A stretch of 64,000 bases of DNA from Pycnopodia helianthoides (lineage: Eukaryota > Echinodermata > Asteroidea > Forcipulatida > Asteriidae), in NCBI GenBank assembly GCA_032158295.1, contig CM063256.1, forward strand, positions 13,934,953 to 13,998,952. The letters are read 5' to 3'. This document shows positions 44,571 through 55,712 of the stretch, piece by piece. A model generated the notes under the pieces. The model had not been told where the DNA came from. It worked only from the letters and a program-made list of their open reading frames with translations, and searched no databases. A program made the position numbers and the translations under genes. Position 1 is the first letter of the stretch. Each line of letters opens with the position of its first letter.

Positions 44571-45427
44571 TGACATGTACGATTCTTTCGTACGATTCTT
44601 TCAGAATCTGCTTAGGTTGCTGGATGTTGTTACCGTCCTTGAAAATGGCAGCCGTCTTGGGTTTTTTGTCTTGCTCGTATGTGTTTGGATAATATGCAGT
44701 GACCATACCCATGAAAATATTGTGTGGAAAAACAAATTATATTATTATTATTACTGAAAATAGAGGCAAAAGCGGCAATTTTTAATTTATGCAAATTAGG
44801 CATAATCTACTTTTTTTGATATGTTGTTCGGGAGGGTTTCAAGAGACACTTGCAAAAAAAATCATTTCTGTTGCAATTTTGTCTAGTCCAAGCCATTTTT
44901 TTGGCACAAATTGACTATCCATGGTGAGTCACTGAAAGGGATCGTCGAACGCTTTTCGTGGTTTCATGAAACAGCCGTAAACATTATGTGTTTTCATTTC
45001 CCATAAGCCATTTCTCCTGGTGTCAAAGGTCAACAAAACTTCAGCTGCCGTCTACTTCCTTGTTTCCGTGTTGGAATGTAGTTGCAAAACCTCACATCTT
45101 TTGCAATTTTTGGGGGTGTTTTCCGCTTTCTATGGTCGTATTTTGTGCTTGTTGCACCGAAGGAGAAGTTCCATTCTACCCATGTGTTAATCGGTACTGG
45201 GTAAGTTGTCGTTCGGATACGTCCTTGTGAAGTTGTTTGAAACGAATCTTTTAATTCTGCTTTCGTCTTTCGAAACTTCGTTTTATTCAAGTAACGTTAT
45301 AGAGTCATGGATATCATGAACGTCGACACTGTTCGCCGGGGTCCATATCTCTGCAAACAAAATAGTATATACCCCCGTGTTTTGTAGTTCTTGTACAGTA
45401 TGCAAACAGTTCCTGCTTTCCTCCTGG
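44571..45427. other. Non-coding, nothing recognised
   Basis: The sequence next to the LINE fragment (44571-44760) could be more of the same element, but no further ORF2 motif was recognised. An ATT microsatellite lies at 44740-44754. Confidence 0.35.
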
Positions 45428-45583
45428 TCCTTAGTAATTTTAGCACGTATACAAAATAATGTTAAACTCATAAGTTTATTGTTAGTGCTACAAGTACAAT
45501 ATTTGTTAAATGTTCTTGTAATGTGACTGTAGTGTTACTCACTGTAGTGTTACTGTTAGCATGGTTAGTGTTTAATTAGACAC
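45428..45583 (+). repeat. Dispersed repeat Q, plus-orientation copy
   Basis: Runs from TCCTTAGTAATTTTAGCAC through TGTTCTTGTAATGTGACTGT to GTTAGTGTTTAATTAGACAC. The reverse complement of 47320-47453 matches it at about 85% by eye. The plus copy has an extra internal TAGTGTTACTC duplication. Confidence 0.88.
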
Positions 45584-46437
45584 AATAACAGTCTTTGTTT
45601 TGCATTCAATAGGTAGAGTTGCTTGGTCAAATGGTCAAATTGCCTCAAAATTATGTAACTGTGCAGTTAGTAGCTCCTTTTGTATCTGCTTTCTAATTAT
45701 GATTGGGTATGGGGGAAAATGCCATATTCAACTGTCGCCCCTCCCCAACGAAAAGAATTTTTAAAAAAGAAGTAAAGATTTTACCAAAATATGGTGGAAA
45801 TAAATATTTTTTGATGTGATGAGTGAAAAAAAGTACTAAAGTAGCAGGTTGATTCGGTACTTTTTCCTTAGTTACGGTAATTGTTACCCGATGGTCTCCA
45901 ACTTTCCAAGGAAGGAAGGAGGGTTCCGATTTTGCAAAAGCCGTTTCATTAGATTAGATTGGTTTTTTAACCATTTTTGTTGTTGTTTTTTATCTTTACA
46001 TGATTTGGCCACGTGTTAACCAAAATAGACCAAGCTGTCTAAAAAAAAATTGTGGACACAACGCTTGCTTTGGAAAAACAATGGAAGTGTGCATGCACAA
46101 CGCACAGCGCACAGCTCTCACTCGGCCAATGATAGGTCTTCATTGATCTCAGTCAGGGCGCTGTTTGGGATTCTGGTCAATTCGGTCCTAGTCAACTCCT
46201 TTAAGAATATTATATGTTTGATGAAAGTGATACAAAATGAAACATAATGCAGTTTCTATTGCAATTTGTGTAAGACATGGCTTTATGCAAGAAAATAAGA
46301 AACAATATTTCCAGTAAAATATATACTGTAGGTAAATAATTTATCAAAACTATTCAGGGACATGTAAACTGTTAAAAATGTTTTTGAAAATTAATCAAGC
46401 ATTAAAGAACTTGTTTGGTTGTTCAATCTAGGTAAAC
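45584..46437. other. Non-coding, between inverted copies of repeat Q
   Basis: 46065-46165 holds a weak relative of family K (GCATGCACAACGCACAGCGC, GGCCAATGATAG). Nothing else was recognised. Confidence 0.4.
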
Positions 46438-46824
46438 TTAAAGACACTGGACACCTTTGGTAATTGTCAAAGACCAGTCTTCTCACTTGGTGTATCTCAA
46501 CATGATGCACAAAATGAAACCTGTGAAAATTTGAACTCAATTGGTCGTCGAAGTTGCGAGATAATAATGGAAGAAAAAACACCCTTGTCACACGAAGTTG
46601 TGTGCTTTCAGATGCTTGATTTCGAGACCTCACGCGTGAGGTCTCAAAATCAATTCAAATATTTTACTGAGAAATTACTTCTTTCTCAAAAACTATGTTA
46701 CTTCAGAGGGAGCCGTTTCTCACAATGTTTTATACTATCAACAGCTCTCCATTGCTCGTTACCAAGTAAGTTTTTCTGCTAACAACTATTTTGAGTAATT
46801 ATCAATAGTGTCCAGTGCCTTTAA
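46438..46824 (-). mobile_element. MITE family B, copy B4
   Basis: TTAAAGACACTGGACACCTT at the left and AGTGTCCAGTGCCTTTAA at the right. The centre at 46624-46645 is a perfect 22-bp palindrome built from GAGACCTCACG and its reverse complement, longer than in other B copies. Confidence 0.95.
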
Positions 46825-46965
46825 GTAGGCCTATCATTACGCTATAAAATAAATACATTAAAACAAAATTTCATTTAACAATAAATACTACAAAATAAAT
46901 AATAACAAGTCTATTTAGGGAAACTTTTAGCAATTTGATTTTAACCGAAAAATGACTTGGGACCC

Positions 46966-47090
46966 AGTTGACTTAGGACCGAGTTGACTTGGGACCGAGT
47001 TGACTTGGGACAGAGTTGACTTGAGACCGAGTTGACTTGGGACCGAGTTGACTTGGGATCGAGTTGACTTCGGACTCGGTTGACCTGTAT
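46966..47090. repeat. Minisatellite, 16-bp unit, about 8 copies
   Basis: GAGTTGACTTGGGACC repeated head to tail with single-base changes (GGACAGAG, GAGACC, GGATCG). On the minus strand it reads as repeated SQVNS/SQLG, which is a repeat artefact. Confidence 0.93.
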
Positions 47091-47319
47091 CCACTGTTTG
47101 AGCTTGTAACATCACATGCAAGGGGTCTGTTGCCGGCCAGCAACGTTTTTCCTTATACATGCATAAACTGAATTGATGTGTTACTCTGTTTATGCCAAAA
47201 ATTGCAGCAAGTTTTTTTCAGTTTAAAGTATTTGGCGTTTTGCATCAGATTTTTGAGGAGTGTTGCACTTTTTAATAATAATTTTTGAATGCTAGATGGC
47301 AGGAGACATACCTATTCTT

Positions 47320-47453
47320 GTGTTTAATTAAAAACACTAACACTACAGTGAGTAACAGTCACATTACAAGAACATTTAACAAAATAATGTATGATTGTAA
47401 CACTAACAAAGTTATGAGTAACATTATTTTGTTTGTGCTAAAATTACTAAGGA
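47320..47453 (-). repeat. Dispersed repeat Q, minus-orientation copy
   Basis: Inverted relative to 45428-45583. GTGTTTAATTAAAAACACTA at the left and GTGCTAAAATTACTAAGGA at the right. The two copies are 1.7 kb apart and face each other. Confidence 0.88.
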
Positions 47454-47830
47454 ACTGATGAAGACGTCAGCATCCCATTGCGATCGCATTAGCCCCCATA
47501 CCAACAAAAAACAAAAAACACCACACAGGGTCCATCATGATGCGAGGAATTTGAAACCCAGTGAGGGCCGATGATCTATATTTTAAGTAATTTTACTGTC
47601 CTTTTCTGTTAGGTTTTGTAATTTTTGTTCATGAATTTTGCTGTTATAGGCCTAAGCCTACATACAATCCTGGGGAGCTTTTAGGCCAAAAATTAAGTTT
47701 GTTCTGTCTCTTGCCATGTGTCTGGAATGATACAAGTTGCTGAGAGTTTTGATTGTACAGGTTTTTAAGAAAAATTTAGGAAGATCAGTTATGGCCTGTG
47801 GTTTCTCTGATGACATAAAGTGGCCTTTAC
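47454..47830. other. Non-coding, nothing recognised
   Basis: No exon and no repeat partner were seen. Confidence 0.4.
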
Positions 47831-48206
47831 ACAGGGCTCGAATTTGACACTGGACCGCAGGCCAGTGATTTTAGCATTGGGCCAGTAAACTCATGACCGG
47901 ACAAGTCCGGCGGTCTTATGTTTTCAATTCAATAACAATTCATGTACCTCACTCTATAATATCTTGTTATGTTCAAATGTTGACTTTGAGTAATGATTTG
48001 AATATACTTAATACTCTTAAAGGCAATTGAAGTAAATCTTCTCTTATAAGGGCTTATTAGTGCTTGTTCAATTCGTAAGTTAAACTGTGCAAGGAAGTCT
48101 TTTCTCTGTTTAAATCTGGTCTTGTAAAATTAGTTCTGGTCCAGTAAAACTTTTGAGATACAAGTCCTGTGGTCTTGTGGATTTTTCCCCCAAATTCGAG
48201 CCCTGC
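47831..48206 (+). mobile_element. MITE family F, copy F1
   Basis: ACAGGGCTCGAATTTGACAC at the left and CCCAAATTCGAGCCCTG at the right. The interior has GGCCAGTGATTTTAGCATTG, CATGACCGGACAAGTCCGGC and a mirrored TCTGGTCCAGTAAAAC. GGACAAGTCC is a small palindrome. Confidence 0.92.
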
Positions 48207-48560
48207 TTTAAATGGGTAAAGTATTTCTAAGTAATATTTGTATATTAAGTATCACTCTCGCACAGATTTCTTTCATCAAATAATCATTTTAAAATAATAC
48301 AAAAAGTATCGATTTTTATATCCGAGAGCACAGCTTGCAATAAAAAGTGGAAACCGTGGCTCTGAAAATAGGCCATGATTTATTTAATTTGGCTGTGCCA
48401 ATCACAGCTGCCTAAAAGCTGGCTGCCTAAAAGCTTGCACTCAAGTTGGGCCCAGTCCCAACTATAAATGGTACGATTCTAAAGTTGGGACAGAACAAAT
48501 GTAGCTGGATAGTGGATACAGACCTGTGTCACTAAGTACTACACAATATGCATTATTCTT

Positions 48561-48872
48561 TAGGGCTAAAAATGTACACTGGACCGTAGGCCCGAGGCCA
48601 GTGATTTTAGCGCTAGGCCAGTAAAGTCATGACTGGACAAGTCTAGTAGTCTTGTGTTTTTTTTTTAAATGTAGACTTTCAGTTTGATAAATTATCTAAG
48701 ATTTCTGTTGAGTATACAAATGAGATTTAAATCTTCTGTTAGTGCTTTCAAAATAAGTTTATTGTCGTTGTCTCACTTCGATTCTGGTCTTGTGAAAAAC
48801 ATTCTGGTCCAGTAAACATTTTGAGCTACAAGCCCTGTAGTATTGTGGATTCCCCCCCCAATTCAAGCCCTG
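48561..48872 (+). mobile_element. MITE family F, copy F2 (diverged)
   Basis: The left end has changed (TAGGGCTAAAAATGTACACT). The interior GAGGCCAGTGATTTTAGCGC and ATTCTGGTCCAGTAAACATT is kept, and the right end is CCAATTCAAGCCCTGT. Confidence 0.87.
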
Positions 48873-49061
48873 TAATTTACATGTAAATGCACTCCAGGAA
48901 ACACTGATAAAAGGACCATAAACTTCTGTTTACTCTCTGTGGCCAGAGAGTGATACAACTCTTATCAAATCAAACAAAATTTATCTAATCAAACAGTTAC
49001 AAATTATGAGTGGATTGGGTTATGAAACAAGCTGCACTACAGGTACCCGCACACAGCAAAC

Positions 49062-49217
49062 AAATATTGACTGCCTCGAGTGCTATGGTTAAAACTTGGA
49101 CTCCTGAGGTAATCCCAGGCGCGAAGCCGAGGGAAATTACAAGGTCCAGAACCAGGTGGGATCACCGAGGGAGTCAGAGTTTTAACCGTATAGCTAGAGG
49201 AGAAGCAGTCAATATTT
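49062..49217. repeat. Foldback element with imperfect 45-bp arms
   Basis: AAATATTGACTGCCTCGAGT at the left pairs with the complement of AGAAGCAGTCAATATTT at the right. The arms continue through GGTTAAAACTTGGACTCC / GGAGTCAGAGTTTTAACC. The loop holds GGTAATCCC / GGGAAATTAC around GGCGCGAAGCC. Confidence 0.88.
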
Positions 49218-49464
49218 TTTGTCTAACTTCCTTAGCACGTGGCTAGACGTCTGTACAAATGTAGGTACCAAGAAGCTGCTGTTGCTATGGGTATAGCACG
49301 CTGGTTGCTGTGGGTCATATAGTACATGTTGCCACGGGTAAAGTATGTTATTTAGTACGAGTGAAGCGTGTCGTGTTCACGTGGCATTCTAGTAAAAATA
49401 AGACATGCGATGTACTCTAAACCAATCAAAAGGCAGAATCCTTGCAAGGGGTGTGTTATGGTAA

Positions 49465-49581
49465 GGGAATAAAAGAGTAGTGACTCGGTCTTAACCTTCG
49501 GCTCAGTCCTTTATCGCACGGCCACGACCCTGCAAGGTTTAAAACAGCGGGTTAAGACCGAGTCACTACTCTTTTATTCCC
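49465..49581. repeat. Perfect 32-bp inverted repeat, 53-bp loop
   Basis: The 32 bases at 49465-49496 (starting GGGAATAAAAGAGTAGTGAC) are the exact reverse complement of 49550-49581. The loop is CpG-containing. It is probably a young MITE insertion. Confidence 0.96.
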
Positions 49582-50771
49582 ATTCATAAATGCCCTTTTT
49601 GTTAAAAAGCGTACTATTGTTGGAAAATATGTCCAACTTTTCTGTTTAGTTTTCAATTCTTGTCTCTGGCCTCTTTTTGCGAAAGAGTCAATGCATGCCA
49701 TGCTCAAAAAATGTGCGTACGCGCGCGCGTACTTTTGGAGCTTAGATTGAATACCCGTAAATGTATTGATTGCGTTTCGTGTAAACTATTGCCTGCGTAA
49801 CCTTGCGCCCCACGGATATGTAAACACTTCTAGCGGCGTTTGTAGCGCAAGTTTAAACATGGCCATGTGATCTCCCCTTGACCAATCAGAATGGATGAAC
49901 TGGCCCAGGTATCTACATGTATGAGTATGAATACACTTTATGTTCACGGTACTTGTGTATGTTCTTGCAATGTATGTGAACCACAATTTAATGATAATGT
50001 GTACTAGTAAAGTACAGGTACAGGTATATGAAATGAGTAGGCTACAGTCTATAAAATTATTGTATGTGAAATCTCAAAACCATGTGCAGGCCTTGCGCTT
50101 AAGCTTTTTGTAAAGTAGCCGGCCGGGCCAGTAACTGTGCATTTTACTTGCCCCCAGGAAGTTTTAGTAGCCCAGATTTTAAACATTTTAAAAATATTTT
50201 GCCATATGTATGTAATGTTCTGATGTGTTAATGTAAACGATCAAATGAAGTTGTATTCACACACTCAATAAGGATTAATTAACACATTTTATACATTAAT
50301 TATTCACATCTGAAAAGGAAGAAATTAGCATTTTAAACAAGTAGGTTGCACAGTTTTTAGTAGCCCACAGAGCAAGTTAAGAAGTGGTGTGTACTACTAG
50401 TAACGGAGGAAGAAAGTTCTGTAATGAGAGATGCTACATGTACATGTAGGTCAGACTTTTGGCCAATTTGATCCCAAAATTTAGATTTGATTTTTAAAAA
50501 GTAATTTTTTTTAAATAGATTTCAAGCAAGTTTTGTTAATTTAAAGTATTGCATGAAAAAATCTGCCAAGCATATTAAGTGGTACAGTAGTTGTTAAATG
50601 AGATATTGTCTTACTCACAAGGCCGGACTGCCACTTCAAGGTGAGGGCTACACTTTACTGATTCGGGATGTAGACCCAAATCAACTGTCACCAGGGCCAC
50701 CTACTCCTGGGGCTGAAACAGGGTTACCCCTTCAAAGTCCGTAAGGATGTCAGCATGGGTTTCATCCACTA
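49582..50771. other. Non-coding; faint family F relative at about 50090-50360
   Basis: CCGGCCGGGCCAGTAACTG and TTAGTAGCCCAGATTTTAAA recall the family F vocabulary, but the ends are missing. GTACGCGCGCGCGTAC at 49717-49732 is a perfect 16-bp palindrome. Confidence 0.4.
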
Positions 50772-51166
50772 ACAGGGCTCGAATTTGACACTGGACCGCA
50801 GGCCCGAGGCCAGTGATTTTAGCATTGGGCCAGTAAACTCATGACCGGACAAGTCCGGCGGTCTTGTGTTTTCAATTCAATAACAATTTATGTAACTCAC
50901 TCTATTTGGGAACAGAAACAAATTATGTTCAAATGTTGACTTTGAGTAATGATTAGAAATATAGTAAGGCCTAATACCCTAAAAGACAAATAGGTCAATC
51001 TTCTCTTATGTGTCTTAGTGCTTGTTCAATTAAATGCAAGTTAAACTGTGCAAGGAAGTCTTTTCTCAGTTTGAATCTGGTCTTGTAAAATTATTTCTGG
51101 TCCAGTAAACATTTTGAGATGCAAGTCCTGTGGTCTTGTGGATTTCCCCCCAAATTCGAGCCCTGC
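50772..51166 (+). mobile_element. MITE family F, copy F3
   Basis: Nearly identical to F1 (ACAGGGCTCGAATTTGACAC ... AAATTCGAGCCCTG), in the same orientation, 2.9 kb further on. It includes the GGCCCGAGGCC segment missing from F1. Confidence 0.94.
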
Positions 51167-51235
51167 ACTAGGAGCCTGGCTAGTTGAGCAGAATGCACTA
51201 CCTTCCCATTTTTTTTACAAAGCAATTATGGTTTT

Positions 51236-51353
51236 AAAGTGCCTTGCTCAAGGGCCCAAAGTGTCTTGACCTGGATTCGAACCCACACTCTACTGCTGAC
51301 AACACCACAGCTTGGGTATGGTGAACTAGACCGCTCGGCCATGACACCCCACG
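51236..51353 (-). mobile_element. SINE head fragment (copy S4)
   Basis: Reverse-strand tRNA head. The complement of the B box GGTTCGAATCC lies near 51276, and the complement of CATGGCCGAGCGGTCTAG lies near 51340. It is related to S1 and truncated in the central domain. Confidence 0.8.
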
Positions 51354-52043
51354 AAAATGACATTGAAAACTGAAACTAAATCATTTTCAGGTTCCTGAGA
51401 TTATCTCATGTCATAGGCCCCTGTGCAAAAGTTGTTTATAAATGTTTTTCGTTTGGAAACAGCATCCTCTATCGTATTTCGTTTCACTATTGTTTTCATT
51501 TACATGTAAGGTATTGAATCAAAACAAAATCTGCCACTGATTTTGTGGTAATTTTTTAAATTTTAAACTAAAAATGAATCATTGTTCGGACCTGACATTA
51601 TCTCATGGCATGATGCAAAAGTTGTTTATAGGCCTAAATGTTTTTCTTTTAAAACTGCATCATCTATCAAATTTCGTTCAGTGAAAAAAACAAGTTAAGA
51701 CAATTTCTGTCGGCACAAATAGGGCAGGGCCGTGCAACCGTCATGTAAATGTTCACCGTGTGAAATAAACAGTTCACTCTCTTACATGCAGATGATGCTG
51801 AGCAGAGGAATTTAATTTCAAGGACGTTTGAACAGGAAATAGTTTTACAAAACCAGTCACAAATGATTTCTTTCGCTTTTGTTTTTTATCTCTTATTTTG
51901 CTGTAAACTCTTGGACGTGTTAGAGGAGGTTTGGACGTATGTAAAAAGCTACAAAAGTTATAAATCAATCTTTTAAAAATATGTGTGGGGTAAAAACACA
52001 CGGTAGTCAGACCTGTTCAGTTGTCAGATCACTGGCCCAACAT
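51354..52043. other. Non-coding; a degenerate direct repeat at 51370-51690
   Basis: ATGCAAAAGTTGTTTATA and CATCCTCTATCGTATTTCGT recur with changes about 190 bp later (GATGCAAAAGTTGTTTATAG, CATCATCTATCAAATTTCGT). No exon was seen. Confidence 0.45.
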
Positions 52044-52213
52044 CAGGTCTGGAATTTCATCTTTGAGAGGGCAAGGCCATAATTTTCATTTTGCAGAGGG
52101 CACTTCCATTAAAAAATCTTAAAGTCCATGGGAAACTTTTGAAGGGGCACCAAGACCAAGACCAGGGCAACAGAGGCCATGGCCTCCCCGGCCTTTGTGT
52201 AATTCCAGGCCTG
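52044..52213. mobile_element. MITE family O, copy O1
   Basis: CAGGTCTGGAATTTCATCTT at the left and GTAATTCCAGGCCTG at the right. The interior has TTTTGCAGAGGGCACTTCCA and AAGACCAGGGCAACAGAGGC. The second copy is at 53346. Confidence 0.85.
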
Positions 52214-52599
52214 TAAGTGTAACATCAATGGTGTAACCACTCTTACTCTCCCAAATGAGATTGGAAAAAGTCTACAAATGAGTGGTTCGATACATTAAAC
52301 AGCCTCCCCCCCACCACCTAAATTATGTCTTTGTCCCCAGATTAAAAAGGACTAACTCAACTGCCCAATATGAGCATTACTTGGCTGAGGCTGGTGGTTG
52401 TGTGTTTTTTTAGTGTGTGTTCAAGGCCTTTACATGTAAAATATTTCCAGACACATGATGAAAAAAAGCATATTAAAATTGTGGTGGACTACACTTTTGA
52501 GAACAAAACAGTTTCATACTGGACTTGAAAGAATTTAGATAAATAAAACATGTAGGTTGAAATGAAACAAAAAGTGAACAGATCTTTGAGACTTGACAC
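52214..52599. other. Non-coding, nothing recognised
   Basis: Between two MITEs. No exon and no repeat partner were seen. Confidence 0.4.
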
Positions 52600-53056
52600 T
52601 TAAAGGCAGGGTATAATTTTATTTATTGCCAAAGACCAGTATTCTCACTTGGTGTATCCAAACATACAGGAAAAAACCCAATAAGCATGTACAAATATGA
52701 CTATAAAATATAGTTATAAATATATTTAAACATTTACCAGTTTGTTTGCATGAAATATAAAACCTGTGAACATTTGGGCTCAATTGGTAATCGAAGTTGC
52801 AAAAAAATCAATAAAAAGAAAACCACCCTTGTTGCATTAGAATTGTGTGCTTTCAGATGCCTGAGAAAGGCTTTCACAGATTCAAATTTTGGGGGAAAAA
52901 TATCCTCTTTTTCTAAAACTAAACTACCTGTACTTTAAAGGGAGTCGTTTCTCACAATTTTGTTTACTATCAACAGCTCTTTAGTGCTCCTCACTAATTA
53001 ACTTTCTATGGTCATTAACTTTTAGAGTAATTACCAAAAGTATACCCTGCCTTTAA
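52600..53056 (-). mobile_element. MITE family B, copy B5, with internal insertion
   Basis: TTAAAGGCAGGGTATAATTT at the left and ATACCCTGCCTTTAA at the right. About 85 bp of unrelated AT-rich sequence (about 52668-52752, ACTATAAAATATAGTTATAA) splits the left arm. The family markers resume with AAACCTGTGAACATTTGGGC. Confidence 0.9.
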
Positions 53057-53345
53057 ATACTCTGAACATTTGCCTGGAATAACAGTGACTAACAACCCCA
53101 CACAAAATGTCATTGTATTCCCCTGTAGACCATCAGCCCTTTCTGATTGAACTGCCGAGCTGTTTGCTACTGCTACTTATAAATTTGTAAATCCTACTTA
53201 TTAAGAAAAAAATTGTTTTAAGAATTAAGTTGTTGATGTTGATCTTACGGTAAATGTCTGCAGAGAAGTCTCAAGTAAAACTAAAACAACCAGCAAAAAC
53301 CCTTGCAGGGGCGTTTAACACTAACAGAGCTGAGAGCTGAGGTTG

Positions 53346-53501
53346 AGGCCTGGAATTTTTATCTCTGCGAGGCGAGTTCATTTTGCAAAGGGCGCTTTCA
53401 TTGGAAAATTTTATTTTCTGGAAACTTTTGGAGGGACACCAAGCCACCAAGGCCAAGACCAGGGCAACAGAGGCCTTGTCCTCCGTGTAATTCCAGGCGT
53501 G
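53346..53501. mobile_element. MITE family O, copy O2
   Basis: AGGCCTGGAATTTTTATCTC at the left and GTGTAATTCCAGGCGT at the right. The interior AAGACCAGGGCAACAGAGGC is shared exactly with O1. Confidence 0.85.
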
Positions 53502-54139
53502 GATATTGAATGTGTTTCTGTGCAGAGACGAGTGCACCGCATGTACATGTACCCTGTGTCATATTTGTTTAAACCCTGGGTACATAATAGTATTACCCGA
53601 GAATTACCCTCCCCCTCCTCCTCCTCCCATCTTTCCCTGATAGACTATAATCTCTGCTACATGCTGTGGAGTGACCCCTTAACCCTCTTGCTGTTGACCA
53701 TTCAAAACCATTCAAGTGGTTTGAATGATAGATCAACTATGCAGCCTGAAATATGATACCATGAGGGAATGCATGTACACAGTGCACAGTTACTTCTGTG
53801 CACAGGTTGTGCCACAGTACACAACCTTGGCAGTCGAATGGTTTCAAATGGTTGGTCAACTCACTGGAAAATGTTGCCAAGAGTCACTGACAGTAGGAGG
53901 GTTAATCAGTCCTTGAACTGGGATCATGGAAATTTATCCTGGTATAAGGCACTTCACTGTAAGCAATTGTTTGATTTCGATTGGAATTTGACAAAAGGAA
54001 ACCAGGAATAAAGATGATAGGTGTTGAGGGACTGTGACTTCTCTATGGGCGATAACACTGTATTGGATGACACCTGAAACACTTGTATAATAACTTTGAC
54101 ATTTTAAAAAAGTTATTATTATTTTTGTTGGTAATATTT
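53502..54139. other. Non-coding, nothing recognised
   Basis: Open frames of up to 80 codons with no known domain. CCTCCTCCTCC lies at about 53615. Confidence 0.4.
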
Positions 54140-54776
54140 CAATAAGGAACCCTTATTTGGGAATAAGAAACTCTAATATGGTTATAAGGAACCCTGACAT
54201 GTATGTGGAAACTAGGAGTAAAGAACCCTTATGTGGGAATAAGGAACCCTTGTGTGGGAATAAGGAACCCTTGTGTGGGAATAAGGAACCCTTGTGTGGG
54301 AATAAGGAACCCTTGTGTGGGAATAAGGAACCCTGTTGAATAGACCTTGTGTGGGAATAAGGAACCCTTGTGTGGGAATAAGGAACCCTTGTGTGGGAAT
54401 AAGGAACCCTTGTGTGGGAATAAGGAACCCTTGTGTGGGAATAAGGAACCCTTGTGTGGGAATAAGGAACCCTTGTGTGGGAATCAGGAACCCTTGTGTG
54501 GGAATCAGGAACCCTTGTGTGGGAATAAGGAACCCTTGTGTGGGAATAAGGAACCCTTGTGTGGGAATCAGGAACCCTTGTGTGGGAATCAGGAACCATT
54601 GTGTGGGAATAAGGAACCCTTGTGTGGGAATAAGGAACCCTTGTGTGGGAATAAGGAACCCTTGTGTGGGAATTAGGAACCATTGTGTGGGAATAAGGAA
54701 CCCTTGTGTGGGAATAAGGAACCCTTGTGTGGGAATAAGGAACCCTTGTGTGGGAATTAGGAACCCTTAATTAGGA
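54140..54776. repeat. Minisatellite, 21-bp unit, about 27 copies
   Basis: GGAACCCTTGTGTGGGAATA plus A is repeated head to tail. It is nearly perfect from 54225 to 54765, apart from a 15-bp interruption near 54335, and is more diverged at the left edge (54144-54224). Variants are AATCAGG and AATTAGG. Because 21 is a multiple of three, each frame reads as a clean seven-residue repeat (GNKEPLC, NPCVGIR or, on the minus strand, VPYSHTR). No start context or splice site suggests it is translated. Confidence 0.97.
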
Positions 54777-54862
54777 ACACAATCAGGTAGGGACTGCAAA
54801 CCCAATATGCCCAATCCACACGGGTCTGTTCTGGGGAGGGTTTCGAACCTGGGTCCACAGAC
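54777..54862 (-). mobile_element. Second SINE family, fragment (copy T2)
   Basis: Reverse complement of the head and early body of the T1 element at 60340. It shows GGTAGGGACTGCAAACCCAA and GTTTCGAACCTGGGTCCAC (a complemented B box). Confidence 0.7.
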
Positions 54863-55589
54863 CCCCCCCCCCCCTTTGGATAATGCACAACTAGTATCCA
54901 ACATAAGAGCTTTGCAGTAAATTGACATACGTCAGTACGTACACAACCATATGTACACGTTTGAGTATTGTAATTTGCTGATCCTTTGACTGTGGCAGAG
55001 GTGAAGGATACAGTCATCTTTCACTTGGAACTTTGGCTGGTTAGTTGCATGTGCAGTCGGCTGTTCAATGGTTTGCCATGTCCCATATGGTACATTCGTA
55101 CACTTGTGAAACCATTGTGTATCAATTTTATACGGTGAAACCAGGAGCACTTTATTTCACGGTCCAGTGGAGCTCAGTGTTGCAAAGCAAACTGCCATCA
55201 AAGGCTTTTACCATGTACTACATGTATGTATGGGTGTAGTGGCATTATGTTGTATTGAAGGTCATTTTCAGGTTACATTACCGGGCATGCCGGGTAGTTT
55301 TACAATGGTGTAGTTATAGGGAAATGTTACCACACCCCTATAGACGTTCCAACACGCCCCTGTGTTCCGACACCCCCTCCCCCCTTACACCCCAAACAAG
55401 ATCGAAAAAATGCACAAATGAATGATTCAAAATACATGTACCCCCCCTCCCCTCCAAAATAAATATAAAATTTTCTGCCCTCTCTTGCCCCCCCCCCCCC
55501 AATTGAAAATGTCTGGTTACGCTACTGCCTAAGCCTAACCCTAACAGCGTACATACATGTCATGCATGTATGTACATACATCACGAGGG
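54863..55589. other. Non-coding, C-run rich
   Basis: Homopolymer C runs lie at 54863-54875 and 55487-55500, and CCCCCTCCCC stretches at 55372-55455. No exon was seen. Confidence 0.45.
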
Positions 55590-55712
55590 GGGTTATAAGA
55601 ATCATGTTAGAACATGTACCTATGGGTTATAAGAACATAGGGTTATCAGAACATAGGGTTGTCGGAACATTGGGGAGTCACTGTTACAGTCATGGGAGTC
55701 ACTGTTACAGTC
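55590..55712. repeat. Short tandem repeats
   Basis: GGGTTATAAGAA / GGGTTATCAGAACATA recur four to five times at 55590-55668. GGGAGTCACTGTTACAGTC then occurs twice (55673-55711). Confidence 0.8.

Noticed and set aside
54153..54770. Open frames of 109-176 codons with heptapeptide repeats on both strands
   Set aside because: These are products of the 21-bp tandem array, equally open in several frames on both strands.
55525..55545. Telomere-like CCTAACCCTAAC
   Set aside because: Only about two units, inside unremarkable sequence. A chance match is likely.
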